Source of the DNA: Lysobacter alkalisoli | GTDB taxonomy: Bacteria > Pseudomonadota > Gammaproteobacteria > Xanthomonadales > Xanthomonadaceae | Assembly (NCBI RefSeq): GCF_006547045.1 | Contig: NZ_CP041242.1 | Coordinates: 3,358,001 to 3,422,000 of the forward strand | Direction of reading: 5' to 3' | Length of the DNA stretch: 64,000 bases | Shown here: positions 35,084-43,092 of the stretch, in pieces | Layout of the letters: each line of letters starts with the position of its first letter | Position numbering within the stretch: position 1 is the stretch's first letter | Made by a program: the position numbers and the translations under genes | Notes under the pieces: generated by a model | What the model was told of the DNA's origin: nothing | What the model saw: only the letters and a program-made list of their open reading frames with translations | Databases searched by the model: none

Positions 35084-36625
35084 TCAGGGCTTGCCCACGC
35101 TGACGACGACGATGGACTTCGGCGGCAGCTCCAGCACCAGCCCTTGCGCGCCGGCGCGCGCGGCGTACGGAGCGGGCACCACGGCCTGCGGCTTGTCGAA
35201 GGTGTTGTGGGCGTCGATGGCGGCGGCGGTGAGCACGCGGCCCCGCGCATCGCCCTTCAGGTTGGTCACAACGCGTGCCGGGCGCTGCGGGTCCAGGTTC
35301 ACCAGCGCCAGCTGCGTGCTGCCGTCTTCGGCGCGCGCCACGCTGGCTTCCACCGCCGGCAGCTCGACGTCGCCGGTGCGGAAACGCGGCGTCTCCAGCT
35401 TGGCCTGCAGCGGCGTCGCGCCGCGGAAGGGCTTGTAAAGGTCGAACGCGTGGTAGGTGGGCGTCAGCAGCATGCGCGGCCCGTCGGTGAGCACCGGAGA
35501 CTGCAGCGCGTTGACCATCTGCGCGATGTTGGCCATCTTCACGCGGTTGGTGTGGCGGTGGAAGGCGTTGAACGACAGCGCCGCGACCATCGCGTCGCGC
35601 AGCGAGTTCTGCTGCCACAACGCGGAGGCGCCGTCCGGCGTGTCGTACCAGGTGCCCCACTCGTCGACGTACAGTGCGACGCGCTTGTCCTTGTCGTGCT
35701 TGTCCATGATGCGCGAGACCACGTCGATACGCGTCTCGATGCCCATCGCGGTCTTCAGCGTCTTGGCCCAGGCGTCGGCGTTGAAACCGAGCGCCTCGCC
35801 CTTCTTGGTCCAGTCGCCCGGCAAGGTGTAGTAGTGCAGCGTGAAGGCGTCCATGTGCTTGCCGGAGTGCTCCATCAGCACCTCGACCAGGTGGTCGCTG
35901 GTCCCGCCCTCGCCCGAAGCCGCGCGCAAGGTCGACCCGCGCAGGAAGGTGGCGTACTGGTTGTGCAGATCGGACTGGTATTCGGGCCGCATGTTGCCAC
36001 CGCAGCCCCAACTTTCGTTGCCGATCCCGGTGTACTTGACGGTCCACGGCTTGTCGCGGCCGTTGCGGCGGCGCTCTTCGGCCAGCGTCGTCTTGCCGTC
36101 TTCGGTCATGTATTCGAGCCATTCAGCCATCGCGCGCGGCGGCATCGAGCCCATGTTGGCGGCCAGGTAGACCTCGGAGCCGAGCATCTCGGCCAGATCC
36201 ATGAACTCGTGCGTGCCGACGCGGTTGGTCTCCAGTCCGCCCCACCACTTGTTCATGCGCACCGGGCGCTTGGCGGGGTCGCCGATGCCGTCGCGCCAGT
36301 CGTAGTCGTCCGCGAAGCAGCCGCCGGGCCAGCGCATCACCGGCACGCCGAGCTGGCGCAGCGCGCCGACCACGTCGTTGCGCCAGCCGCGCGTGTTGGG
36401 AATGGGCGACTCGGGGCCGACCCACAGGCCCTCGTAGACGACGCGCCCGAGGTGCTCGACGAAGTGGCCGTAGACGGTGGGTTCGATGCGCGGCCCGGCG
36501 GGCTGCTGGGTGACGTCGAGGCGGACCTGAACGGGCTCGGCGGCGCCGGCGCCCAAGGGCAGCACGGCGGCGGCCGCAAAGGCGGCGAAGGTGGCGAAGG
36601 TACGCAGTAGGCGCGCGGGTGTCAT
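35084..36625 (-). CDS. GH51 alpha-L-arabinofuranosidase
   Basis: Protein of 513 residues with a signal peptide (TFAAFAAAAVLPLGAGA). Acid/base E204 in GIGNESWG and nucleophile E322 in YVDEWGTWY are intact, with the usual C-terminal jelly roll. It releases alpha-L-Araf from arabinan, arabinoxylan or arabinosylated xyloglucan. ATG at 36625 has a strong AAGGAGA six bases upstream. A broken paralogue lies at 20667-21098 and gives a direct comparison. Confidence 0.95.
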   Translation of the reverse strand: MTPARLLRTFATFAAFAAAAVLPLGAGAAEPVQVRLDVTQQPAGPRIEPTVYGHFVEHLGRVVYEGLWVGPESPIPNTRGWRNDVVGALRQLGVPVMRWPGGCFADDYDWRDGIGDPAKRPVRMNKWWGGLETNRVGTHEFMDLAEMLGSEVYLAANMGSMPPRAMAEWLEYMTEDGKTTLAEERRRNGRDKPWTVKYTGIGNESWGCGGNMRPEYQSDLHNQYATFLRGSTLRAASGEGGTSDHLVEVLMEHSGKHMDAFTLHYYTLPGDWTKKGEALGFNADAWAKTLKTAMGIETRIDVVSRIMDKHDKDKRVALYVDEWGTWYDTPDGASALWQQNSLRDAMVAALSFNAFHRHTNRVKMANIAQMVNALQSPVLTDGPRMLLTPTYHAFDLYKPFRGATPLQAKLETPRFRTGDVELPAVEASVARAEDGSTQLALVNLDPQRPARVVTNLKGDARGRVLTAAAIDAHNTFDKPQAVVPAPYAARAGAQGLVLELPPKSIVVVSVGKP

Positions 36626-36641
36626 CAGGGTCTCCTTGGAT

Positions 36642-38057
36642 TCAAGCGCAGCGCACGAGCCGTGCGCCATGCGGGGGGATGGTGAGCGTGCGGGTGCCGG
36701 CGGGCAGGTCGGCGCGCGCCCAGCAGTCGCGACGCGCGTCGGGCAGCCAGGCGGGCAGCGACGCATGCCACGGCGCCTCGCCCGTGTTGAGCCATGCCGC
36801 CCAGGTGCCTTGCGGGCCGCTGCAGACGAAGCGGTGGCCCTGCGCCGTGCTGTGCCATTCGCGCGCGCCGGGCACGCGCAGCAACGCCAGCACCTCGGGA
36901 TTGGTCACCAGCCGGAAAGTCCAGTCGTCGAGCCGGCGCAGGTCGTTGCCGAGGATCAACGGGCTGCGTGCGCAGGTCCAGGCGGTGAGCATCAGCACCT
37001 GCTCGTCGCGGGTGAAGCGGGTGTCGCGCTCTCCGGTGCCGCCGCCGTCGAGGTTGCGCAGGCCGATCTTGCCCACCGGCAGCATGTCGGCATCGGGCCA
37101 GGCACCGACGCGCGCATGCGGCGCCCACTTCACCAGGTTGACCAGGTTGTCGCGCAGCTGCGGCCAGGTGTCCCAGAAGTCGTTGCACACTCGCCACTGG
37201 TTGACATGCGCCTGCAGGTGCGCGGCCTGCTCCAGCAGCGACGGGCCGGGCGACAGGCTCAGCACCATCGGCCGGCCGCTGGCGTCGATGGCGCGCCGGA
37301 TCAGCTCGACCTCGGGTGCGTGGTAGTTGGGCGCCGCGATGTCATCGACCTTCACGAAGTCCACGCCCCATTCGGCCAGCTGGGCGAACCAGGCGCGGTA
37401 CCAGTCGAAGGCGCCAGGGTGGTCCGGGTTGACGCCGCACATGTCGGTGTTCCATGCGCAGGTCGACCCCGGGTTGGCCACCTCATGGCAGCGCCATTGG
37501 CTGCCGGCGATGGGCAGTTCCAGCCCCACCGCCTGGCGCGGGATGCCGCGCATCAGATGCACGCCGAAGCGCAGCCCCAGGCGGCGCACCTGCGCGGCCA
37601 GCGGCGCGAAGCCGCGACCGCCGGCGGCGCTGGGAAAGCGATTGGGCGCCGGTTGCGGGCGGCCATGGTCGTCGAGCACCAGCGGCGCGAAGGGCCGGTA
37701 GTGCGACGACCTGGCGCCTGCCTCGTACCACTGGATGTCGACGGTGGCCGTGTCGTAGCCGTAAGGCAGGAAGCGTTCGGCCAGGATGCGCGCGTTCTCC
37801 AGGTACTCGGCCTCGGTGACGCTGGCGCCGAAGGCGTCCCAGCTGTTCCAGCCCATCGGCGGCGACGGTGCCCAGGCGTGGAAGGGCAGCCCGGGTTCGG
37901 CCCCGTCGGCACTGCTGCGCGGGGCTTGGATGGCCGCGGCGGCGCGGGCCGCCGGCAGGCCTGCCAGTGCGGCCAGGCCGCTGCCCAGCGTGGCGCACAC
38001 AAAGCCGCGGCGCTGCGGCGAGTCGGGCGAGCTGCCTGGAGATGCTGTCGTGTTCAT
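36642..38057 (-). CDS. GH27 alpha-galactosidase-like protein with Tat signal
   Basis: Protein of 471 residues. The N-terminus has a twin-arginine motif (PQRRGFVCATLGSGLAAL, about residues 15-32). The barrel has PPMGWNSWDAFGASV, a nucleophile Asp in VKVDDIA and the acid/base region WPDADML. It is well diverged from the GH27 at 33805-35013, with a different substrate pocket (HLMRGIP, CAWNTDMCGV), and belongs to the bacterial GH27 group that includes alpha-galactosidase and beta-L-arabinopyranosidase. Exact specificity is open. It sits 16 bp before GH51 and 7 bp after GH97. Confidence 0.88.
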   Translation of the reverse strand: MNTTASPGSSPDSPQRRGFVCATLGSGLAALAGLPAARAAAAIQAPRSSADGAEPGLPFHAWAPSPPMGWNSWDAFGASVTEAEYLENARILAERFLPYGYDTATVDIQWYEAGARSSHYRPFAPLVLDDHGRPQPAPNRFPSAAGGRGFAPLAAQVRRLGLRFGVHLMRGIPRQAVGLELPIAGSQWRCHEVANPGSTCAWNTDMCGVNPDHPGAFDWYRAWFAQLAEWGVDFVKVDDIAAPNYHAPEVELIRRAIDASGRPMVLSLSPGPSLLEQAAHLQAHVNQWRVCNDFWDTWPQLRDNLVNLVKWAPHARVGAWPDADMLPVGKIGLRNLDGGGTGERDTRFTRDEQVLMLTAWTCARSPLILGNDLRRLDDWTFRLVTNPEVLALLRVPGAREWHSTAQGHRFVCSGPQGTWAAWLNTGEAPWHASLPAWLPDARRDCWARADLPAGTRTLTIPPHGARLVRCA

Positions 38058-38064
38058 GGAGTCT

Positions 38065-39987
38065 TCAAGGGGCGGGTTCGAGGATCACGACGGCGCCGCC
38101 GGCTGCGGCAAGCACCAGGCTGAGCACGTCCTTGCTCGCCACGTTGCGTTCGGTGCGGCGCACTTCGCGCACACCCTCGCCGTCCTGCCAGATGGTGGCG
38201 CGCCAGCGTCCGGAGGGCAGGAAGTCGAGCGGCACCTTCTGGGTGCGGGCCTGTTCGGCCGTCATCGCGCCGAGGTACCAGGCCTTGCCGTGGCGACGAG
38301 CCAGCACGATGTCCTGGCCCGGCTCACCGTCGATGAAGCGCGTCTCGTCCCAGGCTGCCGGCACGCGCCTGATGAAATCGAAGCCAGACTCGCCGCGGTA
38401 GTTCGAGGGGTCGTCGGAGACCATCTGCAGCGGGCTGTCGTAGACCACGTACATCGCCAGCGCCTGACCGCGCGTGGTCTGCGTCTGCGGCATCACGGCG
38501 CGCACTTCGAAGGTCTGCGGCGTGGCGTTGCGGAAGCCGCCGGGCGTGTAGTCCATCGGGCCGGTGAGCATGCGCGTGTACGGCAGCATCAGGTTGTGCT
38601 CCGGCGTGATGCGCCGGTCCATCTTGTTCCACTCGGCGCCCAGCACGCCTTCCTGGGTGATGAAGTTGGGCCAGGTGCGCTGCAGGCCGGCGGGCACGTA
38701 GGCGCCGTGCAGGTTCAGCAGCATGCGGCGCTGTGCGGTGGCGGCCGCGACGCGCTGGTAGAACGCCACCATCTCCTGGTCGTCGCGGTTCATGAAATCG
38801 ACCTTGATGCCCTTGATGCCCCAGCGCGCGTAGGTATCGAGCACCTCGTCCATGCGCGCCGCCAGATGCTCCCAGTGCATCCACAGCAGCAGACCCACGC
38901 CCTTGTCGGCCGCGTAGCGCACCAGCGCCGGCATGTCGGTGCCTTCGGCCGGGCGGGCGATGTCGGTCGTGGGCAGCGCGTCGCAGCAGGGGCCGGCGCC
39001 CCAGGCCCAGCCGGCATCCATCAGGTAGTAGGGGAAGCCCGACTCCGCCGCGAAGTCGATGAATCGCTTGTAGTCAGCCAGGTCGGGCTTCACGCCTTCC
39101 AGCGGGCCCGACCACCAGTCCCAGGCCGTCTTGCCGGCCTTCACCCAGCCGAAATCGCCTTCGGGCGGCGGATTGAGATTGCCGACCAGGTGCGACTCGA
39201 TCAGTTCGCCGGCGCGGTCGGCCATCATGATCGCGCGCCAGGCCGTTCTCAGGCCGGCCGGGGAAATGTAGGCCGGGCCCTGCCGGTCCGGCACGGCCGA
39301 CAGGTACACGCGCAGCGCCGTGCCCTCGCGCCGCAGCATGGCGCCGGTGTAGCCCTCCAGATGTGCCTGGGTGATGGCGTAGTGGGCGCGGCCCGATGGC
39401 GCGGCGCAGACCACCGGCACGTCGTAGGCGACGCCTTCCTTCAGTTGCGAAAAGCGCAGGCGCTCGAACGGCAACTCATGCGCGCCGTAGTCGCGCTCGG
39501 TGACCAGGCAGGAGGGATCGCCCGCGGGCACGAAGGCCGTGCGTTCGCCACTCAGCCGCACCGGCGCCGGATCGTCGATGCGATAGCGGAACGCGACGCC
39601 GTCATCGTAGGCGCGCACGTCGACGATGAGCTTGCGTGCCGGCGCGCCGGTTTCGCGGAACGTCAGTGTGGCACCGTGGTAGCGGTCGCGCGCCACCGCC
39701 GCCTTGGTCGCGACCAGCGGGATCTCGCGGTCCACCTCGGTGTCTTCGCGGCTTTCCAGTGCCAGCGCGCCGAACGCCGGCGCGCCGTCCAGCTCCAGCC
39801 CCAGCGGGGATGCATCGATGATGGCCTCCCCGCGCCACAGCACCGAGAACCGGCCGGCGTCGTCGTCGATCCGGATGACGGCATCTCCGCTGGGCGATGC
39901 GACGCTTTGCGGTGTTGCCGCGGCGTCCCCCGCCATGGCGACCCAGGACAGTGCGGCGATCGCCGCGAACAACCCCATCGTTCTCAT
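38065..39987 (-). CDS. GH97 glycosidase, retaining alpha-galactosidase type (copy 2)
   Basis: Protein of 640 residues with a signal peptide (GLFAAIAALSWVAMAGDAAA). Nucleophile D397 in GIKVDFMNRDDQ places it with retaining GH97b alpha-galactosidases. Most residues are identical to the copy at 26249-28174. Two starts compete: ATG at 40008 overlaps the GH31 stop (ATGA), while ATG at 39987 has GAAGG upstream and gives a cleaner signal peptide. I give the latter. Neighbours are GH31 upstream and the Tat-type GH27 downstream. Confidence 0.9.
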   Translation of the reverse strand: MRTMGLFAAIAALSWVAMAGDAAATPQSVASPSGDAVIRIDDDAGRFSVLWRGEAIIDASPLGLELDGAPAFGALALESREDTEVDREIPLVATKAAVARDRYHGATLTFRETGAPARKLIVDVRAYDDGVAFRYRIDDPAPVRLSGERTAFVPAGDPSCLVTERDYGAHELPFERLRFSQLKEGVAYDVPVVCAAPSGRAHYAITQAHLEGYTGAMLRREGTALRVYLSAVPDRQGPAYISPAGLRTAWRAIMMADRAGELIESHLVGNLNPPPEGDFGWVKAGKTAWDWWSGPLEGVKPDLADYKRFIDFAAESGFPYYLMDAGWAWGAGPCCDALPTTDIARPAEGTDMPALVRYAADKGVGLLLWMHWEHLAARMDEVLDTYARWGIKGIKVDFMNRDDQEMVAFYQRVAAATAQRRMLLNLHGAYVPAGLQRTWPNFITQEGVLGAEWNKMDRRITPEHNLMLPYTRMLTGPMDYTPGGFRNATPQTFEVRAVMPQTQTTRGQALAMYVVYDSPLQMVSDDPSNYRGESGFDFIRRVPAAWDETRFIDGEPGQDIVLARRHGKAWYLGAMTAEQARTQKVPLDFLPSGRWRATIWQDGEGVREVRRTERNVASKDVLSLVLAAAGGAVVILEPAP

Positions 39988-40004
39988 CGAATGACCTTCA
40001 TTCT

Positions 40005-43000
40005 TCATTGCGTGAAGTGCAGTTCGACCGGTTCGCCGTGGAAGCGCACGGTCTTCGTCTGGACCCGGTCGCCGGGACGCGACGGCATCAGCCGCACGTT
40101 CAGCGTGCGCCGCTCGGTCATGCCGGGAAAAGCGCCTTCGCGAGCGCCGATGCGCAGCGTGCGTCCGGCATCGTCCCAGGCGAGCGCGACCGTGGCGTAC
40201 TCGCCCTGCTCGTAGCGGTAGGTCTGGCCGTCGTCGTCGTAGAGCGTGAAGCGGCCATCGGCACCGGGGTAGATGCGGATCTCGTACGGCGCACCGGGCT
40301 TGTCGTCGACGTGCTGGATCACCGGACCCAGCGGCAGGATCGAGCCGGCGCGCACGAACAGCGGGAACTCGTCGATCGCATAGCGCCGCGCGGTGCTGGC
40401 GCCGCCGGCATGGCGCTGGCCGGTCCAGAAGTCGTACCAGTCGGCTCCCGCCGGCAGCAGCGTGGCCTGCCGCGGATCGAGCCGGCGCTGGTGCTCGGCC
40501 AGGGCGCTGCGCTCGCTCGGCGTGCGCCAGGCCAGCCGCATCGACCGGCCGCCGCCCTTTTGGAAATAGTCGATGCGCACGCGCACCGCCTGCCCCTTGC
40601 GCAACATGACGCGTGCACCCTCGAAACGCGCGCCGGCTTCCTTCCAGTCCTCGACCACGAGTTCGTCGTCGAGCCAGACCCTGAAGCCGTCGTCGCCTTC
40701 GACGCCGATCTCGTGCTCGCCGTCCTCGGCCGCGATGATCTGGCCCTGCCAGCGCGCCGAGAAGTTCTGCAGCCCATCAAGGCCGGCCGGCACGCTGTCC
40801 AGCGGTGGCCCGGGCCAATGGTGGTCGGCGTGGGGGTCGATGGTGCGGCTGGCGAGCTCCTCGAACTCCATGCCGCGGTAGTACTCCAGTTCGAGGCCCG
40901 GCTGGCCGTCTGGCGTGCGCAGCTGCGCCGCCGGCACCGTCGGCGGCGGCGGCAGTTCGGCATGGAACATCGGCCTGGTGATCGGCTGCACCAGGAACGC
41001 CGGGCCGAACATGTAGGTGTCGTCCACCCGGCGCAACGCCGGCTGGTCCGGGAAGTCCATCGGCAGCGCGCGCATCATCGTGTAGCCGTCGTGCGTGCTG
41101 GCCCAGGCCAGGCTGTAGATGTAGGGCAGCAGGCGATAGCGCAGCTCGGCGGCGCGGCGGATCGAGCGGTACACCGCCGGCTCGAGTGCCTTGAATGCCC
41201 AGGGCTCGCGTTCGATCGAAGTGCCGTGGATGCGGTAGACCGGATTGAAGATGCCGAACTGGTTCCAGCGTGCGAACAGTTCGCGGTAGGCCGGGTCGCG
41301 TTCGCCGCCGGGCGCGTTGACGAAAAAGCCACCGACATCCTGGGTCCAGTACGGCTGGCCGGCCATCGAGACGTTCAGGCCGCCGGCGATCTGCGCCCGC
41401 AGTGCGGCCCAGCTGGCGGTGGTGTCGCCCGACCAGGACATCGCGGCATAGCGCTGCTGTCCGGCCCAGGCGGAACGGGTGAGCGTGAACACGCGCTTGG
41501 CGTCGCGGTCGTCGCTGGCCCGCTGGCCTTCGTAGAGGCCGCGCGTCGCCAGCAGGCTGTAGACGTTGAGATAGCGGCCGAAGTCGCCCATCGCATTGCG
41601 GCCCAGGCGCTTGATGTCGGCCTCCACCTCGGCCGGATCGTGCGCGGCACCGCCCACTTCCACCTCGGTGCCGTCGATCCACAGTGCATCGACGCCGAGG
41701 TCGAGCAGACCCTGCTTCGTATGCTTGAAGTAGATGGCCCTGCCCTCGTCGCTGAACGCGTCGTAGATGCGCGCGCGCCTGGAAATCCAGTGCAGCGGTT
41801 CGAAGCGCAATCCGTTGGCGTCGAGTTCGTGCGCCAGCGCGGTGTCGTTGCCGACCGAGGGCCAGATCGACACCATCAGCCGGGTGTTCAGCCGGTCGTG
41901 CAAGGTGCGCACCATGCCTGCGGGGTCCGGGTAGCGCTCGCGGTCCCAGACCATGCCGCTCCAGTTGCCATCCCACTCGCCGTCCTTCTCGCCGCCCCAG
42001 TACTGCCAGTCCTGGACGATGACGTCCAGCGGGAAGCGCTCGCGGCGGAAGCGCCGCACCACCTCCAGCAAGCGCTGCTGCGTGGCGTAGCGCTCCTTGC
42101 TCATGAACAACCCGAACGCGTACTTCGGGAACATCGGCGCAGCGCCGGTGAGCTGGCGATAGCCCGCGATCACCTCGTCCATGGTGTCGCCGGCCATCAG
42201 GTAGTAGTCGACGCCGGCGGGCGCGTTGTCGGCACGGAAGGCAGCGCCCTGCGGGCCGTCGGAGAACGTCATCTTCGAATACGTGTCCCACAGCAGCCCA
42301 TAACGGCGCGTGGACACCATGAACGGCACGACGATGCCGATATTGGTCTGCACCATCAACACGTCGCGGCCGCGGTAGTCCATGTACGGCTCGTCGTACT
42401 GGCCCAGGCCGTAGAGCGATTCGTCGGCCGTCAGCGCGAAGCGCTGCTCGACGGTGTAGGTCGGGGTCCCCGAGGATTCGGTGGCCGGGGTGATCGCCGG
42501 CGCCTGCTGCTCGCGCGTCAACGGGGTGCCGTCGGCGCGCTGGAATGCGAGCGCGCCGGTCCGCTTGTCGACCTCGATGCGCAGTGCCGGCCCGTCGATG
42601 GCGAGCGTGTCGGCCGACTCGGCGATCTCCAGTTGCGGGGCCTGCGGCGTCGCCACCACCACCAGGCTGGGCTGCTGCGTGTAGGTCTCGCCCTTGTGCG
42701 CCGAGACGCGCACGATGCCGGGGCCGTAGAACAGCACGCTCTTGGTGATGCCATCGACCTGGAACTGCACGCCGCCAGCGACGCGCAACCAGCCGAATCC
42801 GTCGCGCGACTCGACCGCCAGCCGCTGCAACTGGCCGGCGGCGTCCAAGCCGGAGGGTGGCTGACTGGCGAATGTCGGCCCGGCGATCGTCAACGCGGCG
42901 CCCAGAAGGCATCCGAGCAGCGTGCGACCATGCCGCGAGGTATCGCATTGCGTGCAGGAGCGGCCTTGGCCGCGATAGGCACGCGTTGCGGTGCCCGCTG

Positions 43001-43088
43001 GCGCGGTCGCGCCCAAGGGCGCTCCTGCAAGTGCCTCGGCGCGCCGCAAGCGGCGGGGAATGGATCCGGAGAGAGTCAACAGGATCAT
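40005..43088 (-). CDS. GH31 glycosidase with C-terminal PA14-like insert; start disturbed by a REPIN
   Basis: The open frame has 1027 codons. The recognisable protein begins with a signal-like stretch (GRTLLGCLLGAALTIAGPTFA). It continues with the GH31 sandwich (YGLGQYDEPYMDYRG), the barrel with nucleophile Asp in ALWIDGTEVE and acid/base Asp in WSGDTTASW, and a PA14-like domain near residues 720-850 (FSARWQGQII, GDDGFRVWLDDELVV). The IDGTE nucleophile context differs from the alpha-xylosidase at 1133-3997, so another alpha-linkage is likely. Between the only in-frame ATG (43088) and the signal peptide lies a REPIN; no other in-frame ATG or GTG precedes the signal. Either the REPIN is translated, or a TTG/CTG start is used, or expression is impaired. 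Confidence 0.85.
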   Translation of the reverse strand: MILLTLSGSIPRRLRRAEALAGAPLGATAPAGTATRAYRGQGRSCTQCDTSRHGRTLLGCLLGAALTIAGPTFASQPPSGLDAAGQLQRLAVESRDGFGWLRVAGGVQFQVDGITKSVLFYGPGIVRVSAHKGETYTQQPSLVVVATPQAPQLEIAESADTLAIDGPALRIEVDKRTGALAFQRADGTPLTREQQAPAITPATESSGTPTYTVEQRFALTADESLYGLGQYDEPYMDYRGRDVLMVQTNIGIVVPFMVSTRRYGLLWDTYSKMTFSDGPQGAAFRADNAPAGVDYYLMAGDTMDEVIAGYRQLTGAAPMFPKYAFGLFMSKERYATQQRLLEVVRRFRRERFPLDVIVQDWQYWGGEKDGEWDGNWSGMVWDRERYPDPAGMVRTLHDRLNTRLMVSIWPSVGNDTALAHELDANGLRFEPLHWISRRARIYDAFSDEGRAIYFKHTKQGLLDLGVDALWIDGTEVEVGGAAHDPAEVEADIKRLGRNAMGDFGRYLNVYSLLATRGLYEGQRASDDRDAKRVFTLTRSAWAGQQRYAAMSWSGDTTASWAALRAQIAGGLNVSMAGQPYWTQDVGGFFVNAPGGERDPAYRELFARWNQFGIFNPVYRIHGTSIEREPWAFKALEPAVYRSIRRAAELRYRLLPYIYSLAWASTHDGYTMMRALPMDFPDQPALRRVDDTYMFGPAFLVQPITRPMFHAELPPPPTVPAAQLRTPDGQPGLELEYYRGMEFEELASRTIDPHADHHWPGPPLDSVPAGLDGLQNFSARWQGQIIAAEDGEHEIGVEGDDGFRVWLDDELVVEDWKEAGARFEGARVMLRKGQAVRVRIDYFQKGGGRSMRLAWRTPSERSALAEHQRRLDPRQATLLPAGADWYDFWTGQRHAGGASTARRYAIDEFPLFVRAGSILPLGPVIQHVDDKPGAPYEIRIYPGADGRFTLYDDDGQTYRYEQGEYATVALAWDDAGRTLRIGAREGAFPGMTERRTLNVRLMPSRPGDRVQTKTVRFHGEPVELHFTQ
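42953..43029. repeat. REPIN: two inverted REP elements
   Basis: Two 23-bp elements face each other: 42953-42975 and 43007-43029, separated by 31 bp. Each starts with TGCAGGAGCG on its own strand and folds on itself. Their inner hairpins are GCGGCC-TT-GGCCGC and GCGCCC-TT-GGGCGC, so the two differ by paired changes that keep the stem. This is the structure of REP doublets spread by RAYT transposases in xanthomonads and pseudomonads. It lies inside the 5' end of the GH31 reading frame. Confidence 0.85.
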
Positions 43089-43092
43089 CCGG

